A DNA stretch of 64,000 nt. It comes from Bradysia coprophila (lineage: Eukaryota; Arthropoda; Insecta; Diptera; Sciaridae). The notes beneath the pieces were generated by a model. That model did no database searches. It was not told where the DNA came from and worked only from the letters and a program-made list of their open reading frames with translations. Below, one piece after another: positions 26,701 to 37,037 of this stretch. The first letter of the stretch is position 1. Every line of letters starts with the position of its first letter. The position numbers were made by a program, and so were the translations under genes. The stretch is taken from the NCBI RefSeq assembly GCF_014529535.1, contig NW_023503376.1:5281716-5345715 (forward strand), given 5' to 3'.

Positions 26701-29700
26701 CAAAACCACAGGAAATTGTGGCCGAAGTTGAAATCAATGGAAATGTTCTGTTTCAAGGTGACATCAGGAGTGGAAGCCTTCACTTGAACGGTGTCATCAA
26801 GGACTTTAACAGGTAATGTTTTCTGCTTAATTAGATTCGTTCGCTTACCTTTACCACCCTTTTGAGCGCAATGCTTTCTATGTTCACACACGACACACAA
26901 CTATTTTTGTAAACAAAGTCCATATGCGACACATTGTGTCAGGTGAATCTGTCATCTGTCAAAAAAGATTGTTGAATTTGGCGCAATTTTTAAAAACGAA
27001 TGTTTGTGGTCCATCGAATCTATTCTCATATTCAATTCAGATTCAAGCCATTCACATCGCACAAACATTTTTGTAATTGCGACTCAGTACACACCACTTC
27101 AACACCATTGAACCCAAACTGTTGATGGGTTTTCTAATGATTCTACTGAGGACTTTCTTCGGTCAATATCTTCAGAGTGTTTCTTGCACAATGTAGAGCG
27201 CAAATTAACGTTATCTGAGCTGCCAGATAAATTATGGATGTCGATGCTGCCAATGGAAAATTGTTTTTATCGTCACGGTACTTCCTGACTCGAAATGCGG
27301 CAATGCACAATTGAAAGCAGACGAAGGCCATGCCTAAGACGCACACTATTCTCTGCCTGTATAGTGTCGGTATTTCGGTCTGTGTTGAAGTTAATTTTTA
27401 CTCGATGAACCGATTGTATTGAATTCTACTTACGAGGCAGCAACTTTTCCCAGCAATGACGAACGCGCAGCATAGAACTAGGAAGCTTAATGCAAGCACA
27501 AAGCGGCCTTCAGAGAAATAATGAATCTGTTTAGTGAAGGACTATAATCTGTACAAGATGTAAATCTTACATTCGTCTACACAAAGCACAATAGTTCCAC
27601 TTATTGCAATGACTGCAGCAGCAACAATCGACAACATGTTTTGTAGATATTGCGGTAACCAAATTTCGAATTGATATTATCGATTGGAGAAAAAAATCAT
27701 CTTCCAGATGCTCACATCGGAAAAGATGAGTTAAAAATAGCCTGAAAAATAAACAAATTGTCGACGTCGACTGTATAGCGCATGTCGGAATAATCATTGA
27801 GTGCTGCTCTGCTCAACATTTTTTTTTTAGTTAATCATTTATTCGAGTCGAGTTGATTTATCGGACAATATCTTTTCATCATATCATTTACCGTTGACTG
27901 ATTAGTAGGGACTTCATCATCTATATATGGTTTACCTTGTCAGGCTCAGCGAAGTTTGTTTGGTGGGAGGAAGTTTTAATATTAACAAAGAAAAAGCGTT
28001 CTTCCTGTAAATACGGAAGAACCTCAGGTCTTATTCCTATTTGTATTCAAATCTTTCATGTCTTGGTTCACACCATCGAGGTAGACAAGAGAAGAGCTCT
28101 TGTCGATCCGAAGGATTTTTCTTTAAAGTTCAATAAATCATTCAAAAAACCCTTAAAGGGTAAATGTTACAAAATAGCTCATATCGCTGAGGGTTACGCA
28201 TTGTGCGTCGTACGCAAAAGTTTTATCAACAAAAGATTGACCCAAAAAATTTGTGAAACAAAATTTTACAAAAAGAAATTTCCAATCCCAAGATCTAGAA
28301 ACCAATCTTGAAACATCTCACTTATATCGAAAATAGCCCAAAACCATTGAAAAATCGAGTGGAAGTTAGGTAGTGCCGAGAGAAATAATTTAGGAACCAA
28401 CCTTGAAACATCTCACTTATATCGAAAATAGCCCAAATCCATCAAAAAATCCGATGGAAGGTAGAACGTGCCAGAACAATCATCTGTCATCCCAAAATTT
28501 AGGAACCAACCTTGCAACACCTCACTTATATCGAAAATAACCCAAATCCATCAAAAAATCCGATGGAAGTTAGGTAGTGCCAGAGGAATCATCTATCATC
28601 CCAAAATTTAGGAACCAACCTTGAAACATCTCACTTATATCGAAAATAGCCCAAATCCATCAAAAAATCCGATGGAAGGTAGAACGTGCCAGAACAATCA
28701 TCTGTCATCCCAAAATTTAGGAACCAACCTTGGAACACCTCACTTATATCGAAAATAACCCAAATCCATCAAAAAATCCGATGGAAGTTAGGTAGAGCCA
28801 GAGGAAGGTTCTGTCATCCCAAAATTTAGGAACCAACCTTGAAACACCTCACTTATATCGAAAATAGCCCAGATCCATCAAAAAATCCGATGGAAGGTAG
28901 AACGTGCCAGAACAATCATCTGTCATCCCAAAATTTAGGAACCAACCTTGCAACACCTCACTTATATCGAAAATAACCCAAATCCATCAAAAAATCCGAT
29001 GGAAGTTAGGTAGTGCCAGAGGAATCATCTATCATCCCAAAATTTAGGAACCAACCTTGAAACATCTCACTTATATCGAAAATAGCCCAAATCCATCAAA
29101 AAATCCGATGGAAGGTAGAACGTGCCAGAACAATCATCTGTCATCCCAAAATTTAGGAACCAACCTTGGAACACCTCACTTATATCGAAAATAACCCAAA
29201 TCCATCAAAAAATCCGATGGAAGTTAGGTAGAGCCAGAGGAATGTTCTGTCATCCCAAAATTTAGGAACCAACCTTGAAACACCTCACTTATATCGAAAA
29301 TAGCCCAAATCCATCAAAAAATCCGATGGAAGGTAGAACGTGCCAGAACAATCATCTGTCATCCCAAAATTTAGGAACCAACCTTGCAACACCTCACTTA
29401 TATCGAAAATAACCCAAATCCATCAAAAAAATCCGATGGAAGTTAGGTAGAGCCAGAGGAATGTTCTGTCATCCCAAAATTTAGGAACCAACCTTGAAAC
29501 ACCTCACTTATATCGAAAATAGCCCAAATCCATCAAAAAATCCGATGGAAGGTAGAACGTGCCAGAACAATCATCTGTCATCCCAAAATTTAGGAACCAA
29601 CCTTGCAACACCTCACTTATATCGAAAATAACCCAAATCCATCAAAAAATCCGATGGAAGTTAGGTAGTGCCAGAGGAATCATCTATCATCCCAAAATTT

Positions 29701-32700
29701 AGGAACCAACCTTGAAACATCTCACTTATATCGAAAATAGCCCAAATCCATCAAAAAATCCGACGGAAGTTAGGAAGTGCCAGAGGAATCATCTGTCATC
29801 CCAAAATTTAGGAACCAACCTTGCAACACCTCACCTATATCGAAAATAACCCAAATCCATCAAAAAATCCGATGGAAGTTAGGTAGAGCCAGAGGAATGT
29901 TCTGTCATCCCAAAATTTAGGAACCAACCTTGAAACACCTCACTTATATCGAAAATAGCCCAAATCCATCAAAAAATCCGATGGAAGGTAGAACGTGCCA
30001 GAACAATCATCTGTCATCCCAAAATTTAGGAACCAACCTTGGAACACCTCACTTATATCGAAAATAACCCAAATCCATCAAAAAATCCGATGGAAGTTAG
30101 GTAGAGCCAGAGGAATGTTCTGTCATCCCAAAATTTAGGAACCAACCTTGAAACACCTCACTTATATCGAAAATAGCCCAAATCCATCAAAAAATCCGAT
30201 GGAAGGTAGAACGTGCCAGAACAATCATCTGTCATCCCAAAATTTAGGAACCAACCTTGCAACACCTCACTTATATCGAAAATAACCCAAATCCATCAAA
30301 AAATCCGATGGAAGTTAGGTAGAGCCAGAGGAATGTTCTGTCATCCCAAAATTTAGGAACCAACCTTGGAACACCTTACTTATATCGAAAATATCCCAAA
30401 TCCATCCCAAAATTTAGGAACCAACCTCGGAACACCTCACTTATATCGAAAATAGCCCAAATCCATCAAAAAATCCGATGGAAGGTAGAACGTGCCAGAA
30501 CAATCATCTGTCATCCCAAAATTTAGGAACCAACCTTGGAACACCTCACTTATATCGAAAATAACCCAAATCCATCAAAAAATCCGATGGAAGTTAGGTA
30601 GAGCCAGAGGAATGTTCTGTCATCCCAAAATTTAGGAACCAACCTTGAAACACCTCACTTATATCGAAAATAGCCCAAATCCATCAAAAAATCCGATGGA
30701 AGGTAGAACGTGCCAAAATTTCAGGAAAATTTATAGAAACGCTTAGGAGTTGCTGGATCCACTTTTCCATAGGAACTAACTAACTAACGTAGGCGATTTG
30801 CATTATCTGAAAATTCGAGATTTTGCTTATTTTCATACAAAAATCAATATTTCGAAGTTCAATATCTCGGTCAATTTTGAAGCTGCAGTAACGCGTGATA
30901 ACTCGTTGAACTCGTATGGATTCCTAGATTCCAGATATTTGGGGGTCGTTGGAGTTAAGGTGGAGAAGTCAAAAAGTTGCTGTAAATATGCTCCGCCGTC
31001 CCCAAAAATTTTTTTAAAAAACATTTTTGGTAGTGGACTTGTGTGGGACTACATTCACACTAAATGTTTATTAGGCTCACACGGACATGATATCCTGGTA
31101 AAATGGTTACCGGGAAATCGAGCAAATGTATGGTCAGGAAATCAGATTTCATGTGTTTTTCGGGAAGAAACCTTCTTTTCCATGCCCGGGTTCACGTTCA
31201 CATGCACTTACAAAAGCATTTTTTCATATTACAGCGGCACAACAATCAAGATCGAAGAATTTGATCAAAATGTACTCAAAAAGGACATCGACCAAGTGAT
31301 CACGGGTGAATGGTATATTACCGAATTGAATGTTGCTGGCGATTTCAATTCCTTGGTTAACGGCCTCAACGTGGTCGCCGATGTTGCACGGTTCAGTAAT
31401 CCAATCAACAACGTTACATCGTTCAAGACGTTCGAGAGCGTAGCTGTTACGAATTTAAACTGTCTGTATGGATGTACCTTAATGGATGTCGATGTTGGTG
31501 ACTGGTTGAGCAAAGTTGTTTTTGCGACCGGTAATTACACCATTCAAGGTACAACCGTTATGGATGCTCCATTGTTTTACAACAATCTCAAGTGAGTGGA
31601 ACAGACATTAGAACAGTGGCGTTCGGAAACTAAGTTTTGCTCTTTCCTTTGCATCCTCAGCGTCCTCGGTGTGGTAAATAATGTAACATTCACTCCGGAC
31701 AATATTCTGCTGAAGAGTACCCAACAAAACATCAACGGAAACGTGTACATCTCCAACAAATCCGTCAACGACAATCGCATTTTACCCCTTTCGTTTGCGA
31801 ACGTTCAGCTAGACTCAATCAATGGCAAATCGTTGAAAGATTTGTACTTGAACGTGGTCTACAAGGATGATCCATTGTCCTCGATCAATACACGAATGGA
31901 ATTCAATGAATTGGTGACCGTTGATTACGTGCAATTGTACGCCGATTTGAATGGAGTCAGTCTGAATGAATTGATTGACAAATTTCAGTTGTACCGAGAG
32001 GTAACTAATTACGGTGAACATGTTCAGCAGTTGAACATTATTGGCAATGGCATCGTTGACGAGCTAAAGGGTGAGTTTTGCACTCCGAACTTGGGGTAAT
32101 CAAATTGTGATTATTTTCTCATCGACTACAGCTAAGAGAAATTACATGGCCACGTACCGTCTTCAGCAAGTCATATTTGGGAACATCAAAAAAATCCTCA
32201 GTGTTGAGGTCACAACGCCTACAGAAACGTTCGACGTTTTCGTGGTGCTCAATGTCACGGACATCAACGGCTTTTTGAACTTCTACATATTCGATCGGGA
32301 AACATCAGTCCTAGCACTAGCCAATTGTAATTTGACAAACCTCACAGCCAATATTCGATATTCTAACATCAAATGCTCATCGTTTCAGCACTGTTTGGCT
32401 TTCAGCCCAAAGACATGCACATCCTGGACATTTTTTCGATCCGAGTCAGCGATAGAGACTTCCTCGTCGTACAGACACAGAACCATTTTTCGGGAGCGTT
32501 TGGTCACTCGTTTTTCACGCACTTCAAAGGACAATTTCGCAACGTGTACGAGCTACATGATAATGTTTCGCGCGAAATTGTTGGCTTAAATATGGTAACG
32601 GACGATTGCTTTGTAACGTATTCGAGACATGCGACCAATGTTGCCATTGCCTGTGCATTCTTCAATCAGCCTGGAATTTTAGGATTTCAGCAAGTCGATG

Positions 32701-33411
32701 AATTGTATTCATCAAGTGGGGTTGTGCAGGTACGTGGTCCACGGATCAGTGAGCGACAGAATTCTCGACAGAAGTCATCGAAAATGTAAAATACTTCTCT
32801 ATGTAGGTCCGTTCCATCACTTCAAGTAACCGAGTCGAGGTTATCGTTTTGGATTTGGAGGGGAAAATCAGCGTCTGGTCGTTGGATCAACAGCACAAAT
32901 TCATTCGGTCACAGATAATCAAAGCACTTCACACTACCACCCAGATTTCAGCCATTCATCACAAAGGTTTCCACTACATTGCCGCATGCTCGGAAACACC
33001 AACGCGCTCCACTCATTTGGGATCGATTGAAATTTACACGTAAGCAAGAGCCGCAAAGGGAAACATGGCAACAATCGCTTTTCATTGACATAAATTCCTT
33101 CTTACAGATCGCCGGCCAACGCCTATGCCAATATGCAGAGCATCGTAATCGAGTCTCCTACCAGAATCGAGCTGTCTGTCGTTGCGTCTACAGGCGACTT
33201 GGTTCTTTACGCGCTCACAGATACCATTGCAAAGCCATTGGTCGTTTATCGGTTCACCGGCATCAACAAATTTGAAGAGTTCACAGCTGGTGTGACTATA
33301 CCACGAGCACAACGCTTGAATGTTCTTAAGGCAAGAGTGTTGGGAAAAGAACTAATTTCGTTAATTAGTGAAGGGGTGGGTGGAATGATAATTGAAGCAA
33401 AAGTGAAGTAG
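17730..33411 (+). CDS. Large secreted EAR/EPTP-repeat protein
   Basis: Twenty-one exons join in consistent phase to about 1,961 residues. Ends: 17730-17925, 20506-20681, 20748-20965, 21027-21226, 21285-21559, 21627-21798, 21860-22029, 23698-23790, 23855-24809, 24880-25291, 25346-25814, 25906-26053, 26118-26354, 26423-26580, 26646-26812, 31235-31591, 31661-32070, 32132-32326, 32389-32729, 32807-33039, 33108-33411. Visible features: signal peptide (1-23), furin-type RVKR at 56-59, an EAR/EPTP-like beta-propeller at about 66-440 (FLVFANSYEM, VIYKHSDDYF, FVPVMGS), a helical stretch at about 500-540, many short beta repeats with an N-G/N-N-V pattern at about 590-1600, and a second EAR-like domain to the end. 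The first exon is joined by phase and by need of a signal peptide; that 2.6-kb intron is the weakest link. A relation to insect eggshell proteins of the Nasrat/Closca/Polehole group is only a guess. AATAAA at about 33482. Confidence 0.75.
18235..18669 (-). CDS. Small secreted Thr-rich, His-tailed protein
   Basis: A single 144-residue frame begins with a signal peptide (MIKLIFVMIMSLAVKDVHLQ). The middle has two near-identical 13-residue repeats (PTTGLSPSVATEA and PTTGLSPSIATQA), then a Thr-rich stretch. The C-terminus is rich in His, Asp, Tyr and Arg (YEHRHHQGDWHKNH). The stop codon merges with a polyadenylation signal (TGAATAAAG), which supports a real 3' end. It lies antisense within the first intron of the long EAR-repeat gene. 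Family not recognised; cuticle, mucin-like or metal-binding roles are possible but unproven. Confidence 0.6.
   Translation of the reverse strand: MIKLIFVMIMSLAVKDVHLQRSSYAGSANKFRGQPVNLAPEVPSLPTTGLSPSVATEARSIPTTGLSPSIATQAGSVELVTSATATTTTPIPITQPKVSLLSGRFGEFDLNQNNDQYRDYYEHRHHQGDWHKNHRNRHFDYGFF
19568..20449 (-). CDS. RWDD2: RWD domain-containing protein 2 (RWDD2-like)
   Basis: One uninterrupted frame of 293 residues when started at MAEADGLGQS (an upstream in-frame ATG at 20473 would add 8). The N-terminal RWD domain shows the usual start (LDELEMLTSIY) and the YP turn (LPHLYP). The C-terminal half carries the conserved module of RWDD2 proteins (WIYSHHLKSKTKR, LSGFSRPGKPGIICVEG, RSMNWQK). Family knowledge: RWD folds mediate protein-protein contacts; RWDD2 function is poorly defined. 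AATAAA lies about 75 bp past the stop. If the first exon of the long plus-strand gene is at 17730, this gene is wholly nested in its intron; its start is only about 56 bp from the next exon of that gene. Confidence 0.9.
   Translation of the reverse strand: MAEADGLGQSYDESLIKMCLRKQLDELEMLTSIYCNPGELKIDDHGIAADINEYLEDRLNSLNRELDYTVTLEHNNSKIYVAFQLPHLYPCSKSANISVRSSLFSKSAETSIRKRLEEFLRTVDTTEVYSLEVLTWIQDNVDTFTEAPDTTTKSTDNKKWIEFERMWIYSHHLKSKTKRQEIVKSARQLNLSGFSRPGKPGIICVEGWKRNTEDFWKYIRSMNWQKITIRKSEVKTIDSDDLDAVRRFPNFTEQLFAQDGDDQQEVQMDMSMFMKFLEKHECSYIRKDLFGFE
22050..23640 (-). mobile_element. Composite foldback-array-tail element, copy 2 (intronic)
   Basis: It fills the intron between 22029 and 23698. Read on the minus strand: foldback (about 23640-23150), array of AATTTTCGAATTTCGTCA units (about 23100-22860), tail (about 22800-22060) with a (TATC)n stretch near 22335. 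The outer ends are inverted: GACGCAGTCT near 22065 and AGACTGCGTCA near 23600. The tail block AACGAGCTATCAC is shared with the copies at 10.8 and 59.4 kb. The foldback arms contain CTGCGTCGCATGTGGCAGAT and its complement. Repeat-phase frames such as FVKFSNFVKFS are by-products of the array. Confidence 0.75.
27143..27637 (-). CDS. Four-TM membrane protein nested in an intron
   Basis: Three exons (27637-27581, 27526-27434, 27352-27143) join to 119 residues. Four hydrophobic segments are visible: SIVAAAVIAISGTIVL, RFVLALSFLVLCCAFVIAG, CVLGMAFVCFQLCIAAF and ASTSIIYLAAQITLICAL. The third loop is charged (RVRKYRDDKNN). The first donor (GTAGAC) is weak; a stronger GTAAGA 10 bp further breaks phase, so exon 1 is the least certain. 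It lies antisense inside the 4.4-kb intron (26813-31234) of the EAR-repeat gene. No family was recognised with confidence; the size and layout recall small insect four-TM proteins. Confidence 0.55.
28146..31050 (+). mobile_element. Composite element, copy 3, with expanded satellite (intronic)
   Basis: Only one arm of the foldback remains (about 28146-28285: CCCTTAAAGGG, a decayed GTGACGC, ATCGCTGAGGGTTACGCATT). It passes directly into the 109-bp satellite array, then into the tail (about 30720-31050: AGTTGCTGGATCCACTTTTC, CAATATTTCGAAGTTCAATA, ending GGTAGTGGACTTGTGTG). Array unit and tail match copy 5 at 57.9-59.5 kb. The element lies in an intron of the long EAR-repeat gene. Confidence 0.8.
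28300..30715 (+). repeat. 109-bp satellite, about 22 units, with alternating variants
   Basis: The unit runs TTTAGGAACCAACCTTG, then ACACCTCACTTATATCGAAA, ATAGCCCAAATCCATC, AAAAAATCCGATGG and a variable end before CTGTCATCCCAAAA. Two main variants alternate: one ends GAAGGTAGAACGTGCCAGAA, the other GAAGTTAGGTAGAGCCAGAG, giving an approximately 218-bp higher-order period. Others carry GTTAGGTAGTGCC or GTTAGGAAGTGCC. CCATC and GATGG in each unit can form a small hairpin. The same unit occurs about 5 times at 58.4-58.95 kb. Confidence 0.95.
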
Positions 33412-33499
33412 AATCGTACGTCGGCTAAGGATGTAAGTGTTGCATCAACAGAGTGTATTTTGTAGTAGTTTTTCTTAGAGAAATAAAAGAAAGTTTTTT

Positions 33500-34440
33500 G
33501 TACATTGAGCATCATGTGTTTTTACTCAACAATCGAAGGTTTTCGAGCGACTTCAGAGTCTGAAGACTCATCGTAATGTGTCTGGAGGACTTTTCTAGTC
33601 CATAACCGACAGGCACAGATCCAAACGATCGGTTCTCAGCGACTCTTAAAAAAATCGATTTTCATGCATTTCATGCTGAATGTAGATTAGTCTTCTGGGC
33701 ACCGGAGCATTATACATGTGGATATCTGTTGCAATTCAACAGATTGAAGAGGCTTGGCGATCATCTACGTATCTACGTACCTACGGCGTCGAAACCCCTT
33801 GAAAGAGTAAAAAGTGAAGCAAGTGCCTGTTTACTTCCAAAACAACTGATATCGTTGTAGGTGAGGAATTTTGCACTTGCCTTAGAAATTGGCGAACTGA
33901 CAATAAATTGTCTACTCGACGAATTCATCGGCCTCAGCTGTTCGATGTGTAGAAAAAATGTGAATAGAAGTTGTACTTGCATCTCAAAAATTGACGGTAC
34001 TTCGTATGCTCACAAAAACATGGTACGACCATACCCAAAACTTAAAGATTATCATTCCAAATGCATTTCCCAATTCATTTTTAGCGTTTTAGCAATGCTA
34101 GCTTTAACCGTTGGTATAGATAATTTGGAGCATTCTTGGCTTGACCCTTTTGCGTAGTAAAAAAAAAATAAGCGTCAAACTCGAGAGGGAAGCGACGCGA
34201 ACAAATCGTGTGCCACCTAATTCCATTGGTGTCTATTGACGTACTAATTCCTTCTATTGTTGTATTAATACCTTCTTCTGGCACCAATAACTACTTATAC
34301 TGGCACCATTAACTACTCATACTGGCACCAATAGCAAATATCACATGACCCAGTATTTCCAAGCGATGTTTCCCCCTCGGTCATACCGTTATCTGTTACA
34401 AAAATTGGCGACAAAAGACCACGAATTATGTTGAACTCGA
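33500..34440. repeat. Solo element arm and short tandem repeat in intergenic DNA
   Basis: About 33794-33885 resembles one arm of the foldback of copy 1 (AGCAAGTGCCTGT, TTACTTCCAAAACAACTGAT, ATCGTTG), without partner arm. At about 34276-34335 a block of about 22 bp (ACTGGCACCAATAACTACTT-like) is repeated three times. The rest is unassigned; no exon was supported. Confidence 0.6.
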
Positions 34441-34442
34441 AT

Positions 34443-34630
34443 TTGACCTGTCACATACGGCTATTCATCTGTTATCGATAACGACGACAAAAATAATGAC
34501 GGGCTCTAGGTAATATGGTAATTTTTATAGCAAAATAAATGTTAAAAAAATTGAAGTACAAGATTTGAAATCAACCGATTAAAAATACTTTGATCGTTAG
34601 AAGTAATAGATAGACCCGATAATAATTCTG
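34443..34630 (-). repeat. Dispersed repeat A, inverse copy
   Basis: Inverse of about 45955-46110, sharing TCTGTTATCGATAACGACGA, AAAATAATGAC, GTACAAGATTTGAAATCAAC and TAATAGA-AGACCCGATAATA. Non-coding. Confidence 0.75.
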
Positions 34631-34897
34631 GTCACATGCTTGCTGTCTGTAACAGGTTAAGGAAGCTAAAATAATGTCGTTCAAATACTGATACTTGTTT
34701 TGCTCCACTATTCCCTGGATCCTCACTATTTAACTTGCGATATTTTAGTTTTATCTAGACGCACTAGACGGCAAGCATAACAATAGTATTTTTAACGAAT
34801 CTGTTACCTCTTTTGACCAAAGAAATTTCAACAGAAGCAAGGTCTTCATTTATTTATTTTTTATTTGACATAATAAAGACCATTAATTTTTACTTAA

Positions 34898-35300
34898 GGT
34901 CCCTGACCGTGATTTGTGGTATTGTGACAATTTTTAACTTTGTACGTCGTTTTCTTGAAATCCTTTGACATCCAGGAGTAATGGTAAACTTTATTATGAA
35001 GATTGAACATTTGGCTTCGCAATTAATCAAAAATTAATCGATATTTAAAGAATTTCGTTAACTACGTTTAATTTTTTAATTGGATCGAGATTTGCGTTAT
35101 GGTATCCGTGATTTGTGGTATTTTATATGAAATTCAATAGAGACCGATATTTGGAGGTATCTAAAGCGTCATACAAATTATACCGCAAATCAAGATCCAA
35201 CATAACCGTGATTTGCGGTATATTTTATTTTACATGTAAATTTGCATAAGCAAATCACGATTAGGTTTTCGCATCCGCACATCACGGTCAGGGACCTTAC
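34898..35300. repeat. TIR element (MITE), about 400 bp
   Basis: TAAGGTCCCTGACCGTGATT at the left is matched by the inverse of CACGGTCAGGGACCTTA at the right. Internal CCGTGATTTGTGGTATT blocks recur several times in both orientations. TA flanks would suit a Tc1/mariner-type MITE, but this is not proven. Confidence 0.8.
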
Positions 35301-35334
35301 ATCCTTTTTTCGTAACAAATTTGTTCATTTAAGC

Positions 35335-35700
35335 AACGTTTCAAAATACCGAAAATACCAGTATTGAATCTCAAAGTACCGAAAATACCGGTATTGAATC
35401 TCAAAATACCGAATACCGGTATTGAAGAAAACGGTCCGGTATTGCATTACCTACTTTTTATTATTCTGCAACTGATTTAGTTTATTTTTTAAGTCATCAT
35501 ATAGTGGCAAAGCCCTGAAAGACCAATTTTAGATTTCAATTTTGCTTTTATTTTAAACACTTGTAAGCGGTTACACTTTTTTACAGTAAAAGCAAGATAA
35601 AATGATCGAGTCTGGTTTTTGACATTCAATTGTCACAATCAGACTCGATCATTTTATTTTGCTTTCATTTTAGAATGACAAAATGTATAATTGATTAACT
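35335..35700. repeat. Short tandem motif and hairpin
   Basis: At about 35340-35435 the motif AAAATACCGAAAATACCGGTATTGAATCTC is repeated about three times with changes. At about 35590-35680 AGCAAGATAAAATGATCGAG and its inverse flank a short loop. No gene. Confidence 0.65.
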
Positions 35701-35788
35701 ATAGTCAGGCCACGTCAGAAGGCCTTTTCTTAAAGATTAAATTTATTATGTCTTTTTTTTATTCTAGGAACAATATTTAGTTTTTAAC

Positions 35789-35975
35789 CAAAGCACCTAG
35801 CAGGGTAACCGAAAAAAATAAAGTAGTACTTTAATCGAAGTATGCGAATATTTCCATACCTTTTTTTCAAAATGTCATTGCAAAATTACCATTAAGGCTA
35901 CTAATGGTATTATTGGTATCAAAAAACTACTCTATTTGACGTGTAAAAACCTCTATTACCCTGCTAGGTGCTTTG
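35789..35975. repeat. MITE with 18-bp TIRs
   Basis: CAAAGCACCTAGCAGGGTAA at the left and its inverse at the right bound a 187-bp AT-rich, non-coding body. TTTTAAC lies on both sides with a one-base offset and may be a decayed target-site duplication. Small hAT-like MITEs look like this. Confidence 0.85.
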
Positions 35976-35979
35976 TTTT

Positions 35980-37030
35980 AACACAATTACCAGAATTCGT
36001 TATGTATTTTCTGACAACCTTATACACTATGTCAAGCACAATAAGATGTCTTTTCTTTTCATTTCACACAATTACAAAAATATTTGGGTTTATTCAAAAT
36101 TCCAATTACTGATTTTATTGAATACTTGAGACACAAGGCATAACTAATATTGGAATGCTTCCCACAATTACAATATTATTTTAGTTCTATCAAAATTTCA
36201 ATTTTACTAAGACAAAGTCGTTCAAGATTTTAAGTTGTTGTTTTTTTTTAAAACTTCCATGACACTAAGAAGTTGCTCTGACGAGACCCACGGAATAACT
36301 GACTTTGCTCTGTTCCCGAATCCTGTATTTATCCCAGTTCTAAATTGCCGAAGATGCACAATTTTTATTACTTATACATGCCACCGTAGCGACCCTTTTC
36401 ACTGAGTCCGTTCATAATTAAAATAAATGATTTTCCGGGGAAGACCGGTGAAGGCTCTTGAGTTCTATTCCAGTTACACGAGCCGTGCAGGATCGTGTGG
36501 GGTGTCATTAGAAAGATAATTGCATGTACTTTTGGAACAAATTGGGATTTTTGGGTTTAAAGATCATCCAACCGAAAAATGACTGAAAACTTACACTTTT
36601 CTTACAGAAATTTCTCGAGGTACACAAAACGTACATAGTCGTGTGGGGTGTCATTAGAAAGGTAATTTTATGTTGTTTCAGGGAAAACAGGGTCTTATGG
36701 GGGTTTGGAACCATCTACAATGAAATATGAGAAGTTTTTTTTTTGAAATATTTCTTCGGCCAGATCTCCGTATCGCAAAGTAAAACGAGTAAAACATTGG
36801 GGATATATAAAGTATAAAAAGGTAAAAAGTAGTTTACCCGCAGTATTTTCATTGCAACAGGCAAGCATCGCATCACATCATGGTCGATCCATAATATTTT
36901 GAAAAATACAGAATTGTCAAGTGTAAATAGTTTAACTTTTAAAGTTTCAATTCTCGAAAAAAATATCTTTCATCATGAGTCCATCCCGACAATGATTCTG
37001 GTTTTTTTTTTAACAACAAAATGGACTAAA
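35980..37030. repeat. Intergenic with partial copy of the 3.3-4.2 kb foldback
   Basis: About 36465-36735 carries TACACGAGCCGTGCAGGATC, GTGTGGGGTGTCATTAGAAA and TTGGGTTTAAAGATC-like blocks seen in the foldback at 3311-4177. The remainder is AT-rich with no exon. Confidence 0.6.
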
Positions 37031-37037
37031 CTTTTAT

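Noticed and set aside
28300..30715. Regular repeat array that might be taken for CRISPR
   Set aside because: Units are contiguous 109-bp satellite copies without unique spacers, in a eukaryotic intron.
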